Source: Shewanella metallivivens
GTDB taxonomy: Bacteria; Pseudomonadota; Gammaproteobacteria; Enterobacterales; Shewanellaceae
Direction of reading: 5' to 3'
Assembly: GCF_028750675.1 (NCBI RefSeq)
Contig: NZ_JAQQPZ010000006.1
Span: forward strand, 141,665 to 205,664
Length of the DNA: 64,000 nucleotides
Below the pieces are notes generated by a model. It searched no databases. It was not told where the DNA came from and saw only the letters and a program-made list of their open reading frames with translations. Positions 43,847 through 53,668 of the stretch are shown here, piece after piece. The number at the start of each line of letters is the position of its first letter. The stretch's first letter is position 1. Position numbers and translations under genes: made by a program.

Positions 43847-45133
43847 ATGACCCGCTCCGAAGTCTTATTTGAACAGGCTAAACAAACCATTCCTGGTGGC
43901 GTAAACTCACCTGTTCGTGCCTTTAATGGTGTTGGTGGTTCACCGTTATTTATCGAAAAAGCCGATGGCGCCTATATTTTCGATGCAGACGGTAAAAAAT
44001 ATATCGACTATGTTGGTTCATGGGGACCGATGATTTTAGGCCATAACCACCCTAAAATTCGTCAAGCCGTGTTAGCAGCCGTTGAAAATGGGTTGTCTTT
44101 TGGTGCACCGACAGAACTTGAAGTCAAAATGGCTGAAAAAGTGATTTCAATGGTGCCGTCAATGGAACAGGTTCGTATGGTGAGTTCAGGTACTGAAGCC
44201 ACCATGAGTGCCATCCGTTTAGCACGTGGCTTCACTAACCGCGACAACATTTTAAAGTTTGAAGGCTGCTACCACGGCCATGCAGACTGCTTATTAGTCA
44301 AAGCAGGTTCTGGTGCATTAACCCTTGGTCAGCCAAGCTCACCGGGGATTCCAGAAGATTTCGCAAAACACACTCTAACGGCAACCTACAATGATCTTGA
44401 TTCTGTGCGTGCCATTTTTGAACAGCACCCAGACGATATTGCTTGTATCATCCTTGAACCTGTTGCGGGTAACATGAACTGTATTCCTCCAGTAGAAGGT
44501 TTTTTACAAGGATTACGTGCTATTTGTGATGAATTCGGTGCGTTATTGATTATCGATGAAGTCATGACCGGTTTCCGCGTATCAATGAGCGGTGCACAAG
44601 GTCACTATGGCGTAACACCTGACTTAACCACTTTAGGTAAAGTGATTGGTGGCGGTATGCCAGTGGGTGCATTTGGTGGCCGTAAAGAAGTGATGCAATT
44701 TATTGCGCCAACAGGCCCCGTTTATCAAGCAGGCACATTGTCGGGTAACCCAATTGCAATGACCGCAGGTTTAGCGCAAATGGATGCGTTATGTGAGCCT
44801 GGCTTATACGAAGCGCTTGCAGCCAAAACCAAGCGTGTAGCAGAAGGATTTAAAGCCGCGGCAGACAAGCACGGCATTCCATTAAGCATCACTTGTGTGG
44901 GCGGTATGTTTGGTTTCTTCTTTACTGAAGACACAGCGCCAATGACTTCATTTGCTCAAGTGACCAAGTGCAACATGGAACATTTCCGTCATTTCTACCA
45001 TGCAATGTTAGATGAAGGTGTGTATTTAGCACCAAGTGCATATGAAGCCGGATTTTTATCAATGGCTCATGGCGACGAAGAAATTGACTACACCTTAGCC
45101 GCTGTTGACCGTGTTTTTGCTGCAATGAAGTAA
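43847..45133 (+). CDS. hemL: Glutamate-1-semialdehyde 2,1-aminomutase HemL
   Basis: PLP enzyme that makes 5-aminolevulinate for heme. 428 residues; the PLP lysine is in [17 protein letters not shown], with [13 protein letters not shown] at the N-terminus, [16 protein letters not shown] and [14 protein letters not shown] 43847 has AAGGA upstream and lies 26 bp after pyrB, so they may be co-transcribed. Ends at a terminator. Confidence 0.97.
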   Translation: MTRSEVLFEQAKQTIPGGVNSPVRAFNGVGGSPLFIEKADGAYIFDADGKKYIDYVGSWGPMILGHNHPKIRQAVLAAVENGLSFGAPTELEVKMAEKVISMVPSMEQVRMVSSGTEATMSAIRLARGFTNRDNILKFEGCYHGHADCLLVKAGSGALTLGQPSSPGIPEDFAKHTLTATYNDLDSVRAIFEQHPDDIACIILEPVAGNMNCIPPVEGFLQGLRAICDEFGALLIIDEVMTGFRVSMSGAQGHYGVTPDLTTLGKVIGGGMPVGAFGGRKEVMQFIAPTGPVYQAGTLSGNPIAMTAGLAQMDALCEPGLYEALAAKTKRVAEGFKAAADKHGIPLSITCVGGMFGFFFTEDTAPMTSFAQVTKCNMEHFRHFYHAMLDEGVYLAPSAYEAGFLSMAHGDEEIDYTLAAVDRVFAAMK

Positions 45134-45151
45134 GTACACCGAATTAACAAG

Positions 45152-45185
45152 AAAAGGATAATCAACTTAGTGGTTATCCTTTTTT
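45152..45185 (+). terminator. Rho-independent terminator of hemL
   Basis: AAAAGGATAA/TTATCCTTTT (45152-45161 with 45174-45183), 12-nt loop, then Ts, 18 bp after the hemL stop. Confidence 0.8.
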
Positions 45186-45209
45186 ATTTGTCCCCCAACT
45201 TCTCCTCTG

Positions 45210-45436
45210 CTTATACCATTTCGATTAATTATGTGATCAATCAGAGTCGCTCAGGCGGTTTTCAGTGCCTCCTATGCTGCTTAATAGCATTTGGGAGTAC
45301 GACTGCATGGATGCAGGAGCTAGAGCAACGCAGGAGCAGTTGCCGAGAGCAACTATGCCTGCAATCCAATAACTTGCCTATAAGGCACAGAATTCCCGCT
45401 GAATGACCAGATAGTGAGTGGAATTGGTATTAATCT
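45210..45436. repeat. MITE-like element with long imperfect terminal inverted repeats
   Basis: Non-coding stretch of about 227 bp bounded by TTATACCATTTC and its near-inverse GAATTGGTATTAA. The arms remain alignable for about 50 bp (for example TCAGTGCCTCCTATG against the inverse of CATAAGGCACAG-like right-arm sequence). The middle is GC-richer with CTGCATGGATGCAGGAGC, unlike the flanking AT-rich DNA. No transposase is encoded, so it would need one in trans. Boundaries are approximate and no target duplication could be fixed. Similar phrases occur, from memory, as repeats in Shewanella genomes. Confidence 0.55.
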
Positions 45437-45662
45437 TCTCTGATCGACTTTGGTCTATTTTTGCTTAAATAAGTGTGATCTCTGTTGCGAAATATCCATT
45501 AGTGTGATGTGATCGCGGCGCAAAATAAAAAGCTTAATTTAACCTTAAAATGAGGTTGGGTTAAGTGAGCAAAAATTCTCGGTAATGATGTTAGGGCTTT
45601 GAACCAAGCTTGAACGCTCAATAGCACCTAATTACCTACAACACAAAGTTGGAATTGCAGTC
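45437..45662. other. Non-coding region upstream of nhaD
   Basis: No gene. It contains a small inverted repeat AACCT-N7-AGGTT within the stretch near 45540-45560 and TGTGAT-like half-sites (45473-45515), none good enough for a named operator. The nhaD promoter should lie here. Confidence 0.5.
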
Positions 45663-46910
45663 ATGCTACATACCTTTCTTATCTCTCTCGCGGTGCTCGC
45701 ACTGCTCAGTATCGTGCTCGAAGAAGTTACTCATATAAACAAAGCAAAAACCACTTTATTCCTTGGCTGTATCGCCTGGATTACCTTGTTTATTGCCTCT
45801 GGTAGTCCAGAAAAAAGCAAACTGGTTGGTGAAGAATTGAATGAAAACTTGTTAGAAATTGCCACATTATGGTTATTTTTAATGTCAACCATGACCTTTG
45901 TTGCTTATTTAAACGCTAAAGGAATGATCCAGGTTTTAGTGCAAAAAATCTTTCCACAACAAGTCTCCGTGCGTATGTTGATGCTGCAAGTGGGCATGTT
46001 CGCATTAGTGTTATCAACATTTTGTGACAACGTCACCGCAACCTTAGTATCTTTAGGCCTGTTAACGACCTTTAATCTAGACAATCAAATGCGTCGCCGT
46101 ATGGCGGTATTGATTATTTTTGCGGTTAACTCGGGTGGTGTTGCGCTTATTACCGGCGATGTCACCACATTAATGATTTTCTTAGCCGGTAAAGTGCATA
46201 TTTCAGAGTTACTGGTATTGTTTATTCCTGCTGGGATCAGTGTTGGTTTGTTAGCGGTACTCTTTTCACTAAAAGCAGAAGGCCACGTCAGCACAACTCC
46301 AATTGCGCAAAGCTATAACACAGTTGATATCGTAATTGGAGTCATCTTTTTTGCGACTATTATTTTAACCATGGTTCTAAACGTACTGTTTGGCATACCG
46401 CCAGTGCTGACGTTCCTATTTGGTTTGTCGGTCATGTTCTTGGTTGGCCGCACCAGTAAGAGTAAAACAGAAGAGTTGCAAGTATTAGAGTATATTCGCC
46501 AAGTTGAGTTCGACACTTTATTATTCTTCTTAGGCATTTTATTACTCGTAGGTATGCTTAAAGAAATTGGTACGCTTAACTTATTGACCGACGTGTACGG
46601 CATGTACAACCCAAGTATTTCCAACTTCTTCACTGGTGTTGGCTCTGCATTGTTAGATAACGTACCGCTCACTGCTGCGCTATTAAAAGCAGACCCAGTG
46701 TTAACCACAGTGCAATGGTTAGGCTTAACTTACGCTGTAGGTGTGGGTGGCTCATTATTAATTATCGGTTCAGCGTCAGGCATTATTGCCATGAGCAAAG
46801 TAGAAGAGCTGACCTTTGTGAGTTATTTAAAATATGTACCTGCGTTGTTGTTATGCTACAGCCTAGGTTATGTATTAACGCTATTTTTAGCCAACCATAT
46901 CCACGGTTAG
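45663..46910 (+). CDS. nhaD: Na+/H+ antiporter NhaD
   Basis: 415 residues with about 11-12 membrane helices, of the NhaD/ArsB ion-transporter superfamily. Conserved polar segments STFCDNVTATLVSLG, NSGGVALITGDVTTLMIF and GSALLDNVPLTAALL carry the Asn/Asp/Thr residues for Na+ binding. It exports Na+ (or Li+) at alkaline pH. It stands alone behind the MITE-like element and ends at a strong terminator. With nhaA at the left edge the window has two sodium exporters. Confidence 0.92.
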   Translation: MLHTFLISLAVLALLSIVLEEVTHINKAKTTLFLGCIAWITLFIASGSPEKSKLVGEELNENLLEIATLWLFLMSTMTFVAYLNAKGMIQVLVQKIFPQQVSVRMLMLQVGMFALVLSTFCDNVTATLVSLGLLTTFNLDNQMRRRMAVLIIFAVNSGGVALITGDVTTLMIFLAGKVHISELLVLFIPAGISVGLLAVLFSLKAEGHVSTTPIAQSYNTVDIVIGVIFFATIILTMVLNVLFGIPPVLTFLFGLSVMFLVGRTSKSKTEELQVLEYIRQVEFDTLLFFLGILLLVGMLKEIGTLNLLTDVYGMYNPSISNFFTGVGSALLDNVPLTAALLKADPVLTTVQWLGLTYAVGVGGSLLIIGSASGIIAMSKVEELTFVSYLKYVPALLLCYSLGYVLTLFLANHIHG

Positions 46911-46932
46911 AGCGACGTGAGTCATACTTAAC

Positions 46933-46967
46933 AAACAACAAAGGCGCATTACGCGCCTTTGTTGTTT
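46933..46967 (+). terminator. Terminator of nhaD
   Basis: Perfect 15-bp stem AAACAACAAAGGCGC/GCGCCTTTGTTGTTT with an ATTAC loop, 22 bp after the stop. It may also stop gspB transcripts coming from the right. Confidence 0.9.
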
Positions 46968-47065
46968 CTAGTCTATTGTAAGTCGATTCAACGCAGTTAG
47001 CAGAGCAAAGCACTGTTTGAAAGGCGTTTATTATCCCGAGTTGAGGTTAACTAGTAATCATAAAA

Positions 47066-48109
47066 CTAGATGGCGGGCACCCTAAATTGCTCGCCATTAA
47101 TATCCAATATAATATCCCTTGGTCGGATCTCAATGATCGTCAGTTTATTCTTAATCATGTCACCTTGCTGAAGCTCTGCACCATCTACATTTAACCACCG
47201 ATTCTTTGGATCTGTGGAGTAAACATGTGCGTTAACATTAAACTCTGGCACCTGTAATTGCACACTTGCAGGTAAATCGCCATATCTAGGAATTTGGCGG
47301 TTACTCGGTGTCGGAATAGGGTCAAGCTTAGCCTCTGTCATCCGTTGATTAACTGATTCCTCAAACTCGACGTCTTTAAGTGCTGTTTCAAATGCGGCCA
47401 ATAAATTATTTCGCTCTTCAACTGACGGTGCTTTCACTGACGCAAAATCAACTTCTTGAGCCGCTGCGTTCACTTGCATACGCAACGCTTCAAGCTCAGC
47501 AAGTCCACGACGGTTCGCATTAGCCCCTAATACTATCGGTTCTTGTTGCGATAATTCTGTATAAGTTTGCGTTTGCTGGCTGGGATTATTTTGTACAGGC
47601 GTTAATTGCTGCTGCGAATATTGCTGCGAGTTAACAGAAGCGATATTGGTCTGCGCAAACTCAGCAGAGCCTGTATCAAGGTTATTGCTTGCAGTTGCAA
47701 ACATCGCCGTTTGATTAAACGGCTTGGCTATCGGTAGCGCAACTTTACCCGCTAAGCGAACATCATTGGTGACTGGGGCAAACGTGTCAGGAATATTATT
47801 AGCAACCACGACAACGGAAGTCACTGGATTTTCAGCCACAGATACTGACGGATTAACCGTTGCAGGTTTAGGTAAGTTTTTAACTGAACTTAATGGCGCA
47901 GCTAACTGCGTTGCAGAAGGTACAAGTAATAAACTCATTCCCCAGGCTGCACCAATACCAACAAGCACAGCAGTTGCCAGTAAACTGTACTTTTTCACCA
48001 TTCCAGATTTTTTGGGTGGCGATGAATATTGTGGGGGTGTCGACAGTAAGTCGGCCACATTGCCTTGCTGTTGTTTATTACGATTAACGGCATCCAATAA
48101 AATCGACAT
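47066..48109 (-). CDS. gspB: Type II secretion accessory protein GspB
   Basis: 347 residues: short cytoplasmic end, one membrane helix (about 41-62), a long Gln/Asn/Ser-rich periplasmic linker and a C-terminal GspB (ExeB-type) domain with LDPIPTPSNRQIPRYGDLPASV, VNAHVYSTDPKNRW and IRPRDIILDINGEQFRVP. With GspA it helps insert the secretin through the peptidoglycan. Its ATG overlaps the gspA stop (TAATG), so the two are coupled. The main gsp operon is not in the window. Confidence 0.9.
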   Translation of the reverse strand: MSILLDAVNRNKQQQGNVADLLSTPPQYSSPPKKSGMVKKYSLLATAVLVGIGAAWGMSLLLVPSATQLAAPLSSVKNLPKPATVNPSVSVAENPVTSVVVVANNIPDTFAPVTNDVRLAGKVALPIAKPFNQTAMFATASNNLDTGSAEFAQTNIASVNSQQYSQQQLTPVQNNPSQQTQTYTELSQQEPIVLGANANRRGLAELEALRMQVNAAAQEVDFASVKAPSVEERNNLLAAFETALKDVEFEESVNQRMTEAKLDPIPTPSNRQIPRYGDLPASVQLQVPEFNVNAHVYSTDPKNRWLNVDGAELQQGDMIKNKLTIIEIRPRDIILDINGEQFRVPAI

Positions 48110-49758
48110 TAACGACGTTCCTCAGAAGCGCTTAACCTAGGGCCTTGTTGGCTCAAATATAAATTAAGTTGTATTAGGGTTTGATTACCGGCAATGCCAT
48201 CTGGTTTTAAACCATGTTGACGCTGAAACTGCATAAGTTGTTGTTCTAATTCTTTGTCAAATTGAGTTAATAAACGTGCACGTCGCTGGCTTACAATGGC
48301 TAAACTATTTTCTAACCACTGCACCTCGGACAAACTGGATGCTTGGCCAATTTCACGAGGTAAAATGCTGTCAGGTTGCCATAAAATTTCAAACGTGCCG
48401 CTAAAGTGACGATCAAACCAATCTTTATTCACCCAAAATTGTTGTTCACCTAACTGCAATAATATTTGATCAACTTGACGCTCAACAATTACACCGTAAA
48501 ACACATTAGCTTGTGTATCCTGCAAATACACAACAGCAGGATAATTGAGGCGCATAATACTGTACCAATTACCTTGTTGTTGGTAACACGCTAGGTTTTG
48601 TTGTTGTGCAGCCTGGCATGCAGACAAGCCTATAATGGGTTGCTTACCCCATAAACCAAACAGCCCAGCAAAAGCATTATCGATACTGCTACTTTGTAGC
48701 ATTGCCTGACGTAAAATTTGTTGCTCTGCATTAGTCGCAGGCGTTGGCTGCACTTGGCTAAGCGGTTGCTCTACAGTAGAGGTTGCCATGGGCTCATCTA
48801 CGGGTTGCTGTGCTTGAGCCTGGGGTAATGCAGTTGCGGCACTGAGATTTTCGTCAATCGCTGTTCGATTAAACAAATAAAATGATAAGCCAAAAGCCAG
48901 TACCAGTGCAGCCGCGGCCACAAACGGCCAACGCTTTTCATTCGATTCGTCAATGTCACCCAATACTTCAATCGCCGCTTGATTAACCATTTTATGATCG
49001 ATCGGTACTTTGCCCTGGCCATAACCGGCCATTAATGCACGCTCACATAATAAGTTAGTTAACCGAGGAATACCGCCAGAATGCTTATGCAGTGCCGCTA
49101 TCGCTTTACGAGTAAACAAAGGTTCATGACGGCCCGCGACTTGCAAACGATGTAATACGTACAGTGCAATTTCTTCTTTATTTAACGGTAACAAATGATA
49201 TCGAGCCGTGATCCGCTGAGCTAGCTGACGTAAGTCTTGGCGTTTCAATAATTGCTGTAATTCAGGCTGACCAATTAAAATAACCTGTAATAGCTTTTTA
49301 GTGTTGGTTTCTAAGTTCGTTAATAGGCGCAGCTGTTCTAACACTTCTGAACGCAAATGCTGTGCTTCATCAATAATCAAAACCGTATTGCGGCCATTTT
49401 TATGATTATTGAGTAAATACATGCTAATGAGATCTGTAAGCTGTTTTAGGGTTGGATTTTCACCATAACTGATTTCTAGCTCATCACACAATGTGGCTAA
49501 CAACTCGAGTTCGGTTAAAGAGGGATTAAGAATAAAAGCGGTATCAGTATTCTCAGGGATTTGCTGCAATAAACAGCGTGAAACAGTGGTTTTACCCGTT
49601 CCAACTTCTCCCGTCAATAACACAAAACCACCGGTTTCACCCAAACCATAAGTTAAATGGGCTAGCGCCTCACGATGACGGTCACTTAAGAACATATAAT
49701 GAGGGTTAGGCGCAATTGAAAACGGATTATCATTTAATCCATAGAAGGCTTTATACAT
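48109..49758 (-). CDS. gspA: Type II secretion ATPase GspA (ExeA)
   Basis: 549 residues from ATG 49758 (MYKAFYGLNDNPFSIAPNP, the ExeA start). The frame is open further to 49821 without support. An AAA+ ATPase domain with Walker A GEVGTGKTT (about 50-58) and Walker B VLIIDEAQ is followed by a membrane helix (about 280-298), a C39-like peptidase-fold region, and a C-terminal peptidoglycan-binding domain (about 470-545). It remodels the wall for secretin assembly together with GspB, encoded directly downstream. Confidence 0.92.
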   Translation of the reverse strand: MYKAFYGLNDNPFSIAPNPHYMFLSDRHREALAHLTYGLGETGGFVLLTGEVGTGKTTVSRCLLQQIPENTDTAFILNPSLTELELLATLCDELEISYGENPTLKQLTDLISMYLLNNHKNGRNTVLIIDEAQHLRSEVLEQLRLLTNLETNTKKLLQVILIGQPELQQLLKRQDLRQLAQRITARYHLLPLNKEEIALYVLHRLQVAGRHEPLFTRKAIAALHKHSGGIPRLTNLLCERALMAGYGQGKVPIDHKMVNQAAIEVLGDIDESNEKRWPFVAAAALVLAFGLSFYLFNRTAIDENLSAATALPQAQAQQPVDEPMATSTVEQPLSQVQPTPATNAEQQILRQAMLQSSSIDNAFAGLFGLWGKQPIIGLSACQAAQQQNLACYQQQGNWYSIMRLNYPAVVYLQDTQANVFYGVIVERQVDQILLQLGEQQFWVNKDWFDRHFSGTFEILWQPDSILPREIGQASSLSEVQWLENSLAIVSQRRARLLTQFDKELEQQLMQFQRQHGLKPDGIAGNQTLIQLNLYLSQQGPRLSASEERR

Positions 49759-49888
49759 TCGACCAAAAATCCTTATTTGAAACTGACGGCTCACGTTAAT
49801 GCTTGTATCACAGCTTGTCAAAAGTTAGCCGTAAAAATCTAACTCTGGTAATATTTATCACACTTATTATTACACGTTGTGGTACGCC

Positions 49889-51121
49889 ATGAAGATTTAT
49901 TTAGTAGGCGGGGCCGTGCGCGATTCCCTTCTTAATCAACCTGTGGTCGACAAAGATTACGTCGTTGTGGGCAGCAATGTTGAACAAATGCTAGCACTTG
50001 GTTATCAGCAAGTAGGCAAAGACTTCCCCGTTTTCTTACATCCCAAAACACAACAAGAATATGCCCTGGCCAGAACCGAACGAAAAACCGGTAATGGTTA
50101 CCAGGGATTTAGTTGTGACGCTAACCAACAAGTCACTCTTGAAGAAGACTTATTACGCCGCGATTTAACCATTAATGCCATAGCCCAAGATGAACAAGGT
50201 AAGTTGCACGACCCTTATCATGGCGTTAACGATATTAACGCTAAAGTACTGCGTCATGTTTCTGATGCGTTTATTGAAGATCCTTTACGCGTATTACGCG
50301 TTGCACGCTTTGCCGCTCGTTTTCATCATTTAGGCTTTAGTATCGCAGCAGAAACATTACAGTTGATGAGCGATATTGGCAATAGTGGAGAACTTGACCA
50401 CCTCACCCCAGAGCGCGTATGGCAAGAATGCGATAAAGCATTAGGTAGCCAAAGCCCGCAAGTGTTTTTTGAAGTGTTAAGGCAGTGCCAAGCGTTAAAG
50501 GTGTTGTTTCCTGAAATCGATGCTTTATTTGGTGTACCACAGCCTGAAAAATGGCACCCAGAAATTGATAGCGGCATCCATACCTTAATGGTGTTAGAAC
50601 AAACCAGTAAATTAAGTCCAAACAAAGCAGTGCGTTTTGCGGCGTTAGTCCACGACTTAGGCAAAGCATTAACCCCCAAACAAGATTGGCCAAAACATTA
50701 TGGCCATGGACAAAAAGGATTAGCTGCAATTAAAAAGCTATGCCAACGAATACGAGTACCTAATGAGTACCGCGATTTAGCGTTATTAGTGAGCGATCAG
50801 CACCAAAATATTCATAATGCCTTTGAACTAACAGCAAAGACCATAATCAAACTGTTCGACAAGGCTGACTTTTGGCGAAAACCACAACGGCTAACAGACT
50901 TATTATTATGCTGCCATGGCGACATAAGAGGCCGTACTGGGTTTGAAGAAGCAGAGTATCCACAGGCTGAGTATTTACAGCATTGCTTGCAACTGGCAAA
51001 CCAAGTTGATGTGCAATCGATTATTGCTGAGGGACACCAAGGCGCTGCGATAAAAAACCAATTACAGTTAAAACGCATAGCACTTGTTAATGAGTATAAA
51101 TTACAATTGATTAAAAAATAA
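49889..51121 (+). CDS. cca: tRNA nucleotidyltransferase (CCA-adding)
   Basis: 410 residues starting [12 protein letters not shown] at ATG 49889; the frame extends to a TTG four codons earlier. The class II nucleotidyltransferase head has GGAVRD, the metal-binding DKD ([10 protein letters not shown]) and [12 protein letters not shown]-terminal HD phosphohydrolase domain ([13 protein letters not shown]) is present, as in E. coli. It adds or repairs the CCA end of tRNAs. Divergent from gspA. Confidence 0.96.
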   Translation: MKIYLVGGAVRDSLLNQPVVDKDYVVVGSNVEQMLALGYQQVGKDFPVFLHPKTQQEYALARTERKTGNGYQGFSCDANQQVTLEEDLLRRDLTINAIAQDEQGKLHDPYHGVNDINAKVLRHVSDAFIEDPLRVLRVARFAARFHHLGFSIAAETLQLMSDIGNSGELDHLTPERVWQECDKALGSQSPQVFFEVLRQCQALKVLFPEIDALFGVPQPEKWHPEIDSGIHTLMVLEQTSKLSPNKAVRFAALVHDLGKALTPKQDWPKHYGHGQKGLAAIKKLCQRIRVPNEYRDLALLVSDQHQNIHNAFELTAKTIIKLFDKADFWRKPQRLTDLLLCCHGDIRGRTGFEEAEYPQAEYLQHCLQLANQVDVQSIIAEGHQGAAIKNQLQLKRIALVNEYKLQLIKK

Positions 51122-51327
51122 CATTCACGTTACAACTATCGTTATTGCTTCGATAGTAAAAAAGCGAAAAAATGCAATTTTTAGCAGTGAATAAGCAATA
51201 AATCACTAAGATTTATACAAAATCGATAAAAAAGAGTAGTTTTAAGTCAGTAGACTTGCAATTTTCATTTATTTCGCTATTTTAGATAAATAATCTTATA
51301 TTTGCCTATAGCAAATAAAAAAAACTG

Positions 51328-51336
51328 TGACATAAT
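51328..51336 (+). promoter_or_regulatory. Candidate extended -10 promoter of lpp
   Basis: TGACATAAT (51328-51336) is an extended -10 (TGn + CATAAT) about 65 bp before the lpp start. No good -35 lies at 17 bp, as expected for extended -10 promoters. A second weaker pair is TTGCAA 51256 / TATTTT 51278. Confidence 0.4.
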
Positions 51337-51400
51337 TACGCCGTTGCAAAGGCACACGCCGTTGCACTATTTAACAACCTATATATTAAGGGATTTACCC

Positions 51401-51667
51401 ATGAACAAAAAAGTACTGATGATTGCTGGTGTTGCGATGACTGCTTTATTAGGTGGTTGTGCTAACACTACTGCTTTAGAAGAAAGCGTAGCAAACCTAG
51501 GTAACAAAGTTGATCAACTATCAGCAGAAGTTGGTTCTTTAAAGTCTGAGCAAAGCAAGCTATCTGCTGATGTTAAAGGCGCTAAAGCTGCTTCTATGGA
51601 CGCACAAGCCGAAGCTAAACGTGCTAACGACCGTTTAGACAACATGGCTTCTTCTTACAAAAAGTAA
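51401..51667 (+). CDS. lpp: Lpp-like major outer-membrane lipoprotein
   Basis: 88 residues from ATG 51401, AAGGGA upstream; an apparent longer frame to 51302 is leader sequence. The lipobox LLGGC puts the lipidated cysteine at residue 20. The mature part is an Ala/Leu heptad coiled coil (VANLGNKVDQLSAEVGSL), 69 residues long, ending SYKK with a C-terminal lysine that could be joined to peptidoglycan as in Braun's lipoprotein. Probably highly expressed. A stem-loop follows. Confidence 0.85.
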   Translation: MNKKVLMIAGVAMTALLGGCANTTALEESVANLGNKVDQLSAEVGSLKSEQSKLSADVKGAKAASMDAQAEAKRANDRLDNMASSYKK

Positions 51668-51712
51668 GAATTGCTATTAAAAATTAGCTTATATTAATAG
51701 GTTGATTATTAG

Positions 51713-51758
51713 GGCTTGATTGTTGATTAACTACTTAGGTAGCCTTCAACGTCAAGCC
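51713..51758 (+). terminator. Probable terminator of lpp
   Basis: GGCTTGATTGTTGA pairs with TCAACGTCAAGCC (one bulge) around a 19-nt loop, followed by TTAATTGTTTGT. It lies 45 bp after the lpp stop. Confidence 0.6.
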
Positions 51759-51912
51759 TTAATTGTTTGTGCTTTTTAAACATTCAAACACGAACAAGCA
51801 AACACATCATCGCAGTTGCAGTTAATGACCCGGTCTTAGTCAACCGCCAACATAGCTTGGTTAACCCCAATATACACAGCATCATTCCCATCACCTGATG
51901 ACGTCATTTACG

Positions 51913-52746
51913 TTAACGTTTTTTAACAACGATAATGTGCCAATCAAACTCCAACGCTTCAATGTTAGTCGATTTAATCTGATGCTTTAATTCATCATTG
52001 GCGCGCCAGCCAAAAACAGACATATCTAATAGCGTAAATGCTTGCTCACCACTCACCTTTTGCGTAAAGCTCACTTGCTGTTGCGCTTCAATCACCAGAT
52101 CATTAGGTAAGTTTAGTTGTAGCGGCTTTTCAACAAGATCAGGATACACTTGTTGTTTAATTTGCCACAAATGACGTACGCCCGGTTGCAGTATCACAAT
52201 ATGGCCATCATCTTTTAACACCCTAATGCACTCCTTACCTTTTAACGGTGAGTCGAGCACAGTAATTAAATCAATAGATTGGCTCGCAAAAGGCAGCTTT
52301 TTAAGTCCGGCTAAAATCAGTTTTGCTGGGGTTTGTGCTTTCGCCGCGGCAAAAATAGCGTTTTCAGCATCGGTAATCCCCCAAAATTGGCAGTCTTGCC
52401 GTGCATTGTCTAATGTCGGCACCAATTGGCGTAAATAGTAGCCGTCTGCACATTGATAATCGAGATAGTGAAAATCCGCTTGTGACGCCACATTAACCCG
52501 TTGCAATAATAGCGTTTGCAACGTTTCAATAAGCGGAGTGAAAAGCCCTGACTCGAGTAAGAAATGGCGACCGCGCATTTGCTGGCGAGATAACACTTGT
52601 GGCTTAGTTTTACTATTGCTTAATAAAGGCCAATAACCTTGCGCATGCTTATCAAAATGGTGTTTATTGTCACAATAAAACCCTTGCGAAGCTTGGTGTT
52701 GTTTTATGGGCGTAGCACACACAGGACATAATAGCGGTAGTGTCAT
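51913..52746 (-). CDS. rlmA: 23S rRNA (guanine-N1)-methyltransferase RlmA
   Basis: 277 residues. An N-terminal zinc finger (CPVC ... FYCDNKHHFD) precedes a SAM-dependent methyltransferase fold with YLDYQCADGYYLRQL replacing the usual D-G-CGEG motif and LITVLDSPLKGKECIRVLKDDGH. The family methylates G745 of 23S rRNA. Motif I is somewhat degenerate (CADGYY) yet in the right place. A separate transcription unit from lpp. Confidence 0.88.
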   Translation of the reverse strand: MTLPLLCPVCATPIKQHQASQGFYCDNKHHFDKHAQGYWPLLSNSKTKPQVLSRQQMRGRHFLLESGLFTPLIETLQTLLLQRVNVASQADFHYLDYQCADGYYLRQLVPTLDNARQDCQFWGITDAENAIFAAAKAQTPAKLILAGLKKLPFASQSIDLITVLDSPLKGKECIRVLKDDGHIVILQPGVRHLWQIKQQVYPDLVEKPLQLNLPNDLVIEAQQQVSFTQKVSGEQAFTLLDMSVFGWRANDELKHQIKSTNIEALEFDWHIIVVKKR

Positions 52747-52789
52747 TGTTGACCTTTACTCGAAAATTCGATTATCTGAAATAAAAACA

Positions 52790-52813
52790 AAAACGGGTAT
52801 TGCTACCCGTTTT
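52790..52813 (-). terminator. Terminator of uppP
   Basis: AAAACGGGTA/TACCCGTTTT stem with a 4-nt loop. On the minus strand it continues TGTTTTTATTT. It lies 33 bp past the uppP stop and just upstream of rlmA. Confidence 0.85.
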
Positions 52814-52845
52814 ATAAATCTAACAATAGCCTGAAGCTCATTACC

Positions 52846-53643
52846 TTAAAGGTAAAGCATCCCCAGTAATAAACCTCCTAATAGTAGGCGATAAATCACA
52901 AATGGGGTCATACCAATCTGGCTAATAAATTTTAAGAAGTAGTGAATACATAAATAAGCCGATACAAACGACACCACAACCCCTAATCCAAGTGCCTGAT
53001 AATCGATTGCCGCAGGGCTTTGAACTAAATCTTTAGTCACTAATAGTGCTGCACCAAAACTCACTGGTATCGACATTAAAAATGAAAATCGTGCAGCTGC
53101 TTCACGGGTTAAACCAAGCATAAGTGCTGCGGTCATCGTAGCCCCTGAACGTGATGTACCAGGAATAAGCGCCATTGCTTGAGCGACACCTATCAACAAC
53201 GCTTTTTTCCAACCCATTTGAAACTCGTTTAATTGCGCTTTTGACATCCTGTCGGCAAACCATAACAACAAACCAAACACAATGGTGGTCGTTGCTATTA
53301 CAAGTGTGTTTCTAAAATGAGTTTCAATAAACTCTTTAGCCGTAAAACCGACAATCACTGCAGGAATTGTCGCTAAAATAATCCACCAAGCCAGCTTACT
53401 TCCCTCGCTGGGTTTGCCTGCAAGACTAATAAACCAAGCTTTAGCTAAGGCAACAATATCGTGGCGAAAGTAAATCACTACCGCAAATAAAGAGCCGGTA
53501 TTGACCGCAACATCAAACGATAAGCCTTGATCAGACCAACCTAAAAGTTGCGACGGTAAAATTAAATGTGCCGAGCTAGAAATCGGTAAAAACTCGGTTA
53601 AACCTTGAATTAATGCCAGCAGAATAACTTGAAACGTTTCCAT
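52846..53643 (-). CDS. uppP: Undecaprenyl-diphosphatase UppP (BacA)
   Basis: Recycles the C55 lipid carrier of wall synthesis and gives bacitracin tolerance. 265 residues, about eight helices. The active-site motifs [15 protein letters not shown] (Glu and Ser) near residue 14 and [14 protein letters not shown] near 160 are intact. ATG 53643 has AAGGA upstream. Downstream of folK by 25 bp on the same strand, so folB-folK-uppP probably form one operon. Confidence 0.96.
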   Translation of the reverse strand: METFQVILLALIQGLTEFLPISSSAHLILPSQLLGWSDQGLSFDVAVNTGSLFAVVIYFRHDIVALAKAWFISLAGKPSEGSKLAWWIILATIPAVIVGFTAKEFIETHFRNTLVIATTTIVFGLLLWFADRMSKAQLNEFQMGWKKALLIGVAQAMALIPGTSRSGATMTAALMLGLTREAAARFSFLMSIPVSFGAALLVTKDLVQSPAAIDYQALGLGVVVSFVSAYLCIHYFLKFISQIGMTPFVIYRLLLGGLLLGMLYL

Positions 53644-53668
53644 ATTTTTCCTTGTGAAGAACCACGCT

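Noticed and set aside
45170..45406. 78-codon frame inside the hemL terminator and MITE-like element
   Set aside because: It begins in a terminator hairpin and reads through the repeat; no ribosome-binding site and no protein-like features.
47724..48140. 138-codon frame antisense to gspB
   Set aside because: gspB has clear GspB-domain motifs on the other strand; this frame is its complement without signals.
51135..51157. ACTATCG/CGATAGT hairpin after cca as a terminator
   Set aside because: It is followed by As, not Ts, on the cca strand; role undecided.
51907..51924. Second copy of the gltB palindrome near the end of rlmA
   Set aside because: TTTACGTTAACGTTTTT matches only one arm plus the centre and lies over an rlmA 3' end, so it is probably chance.
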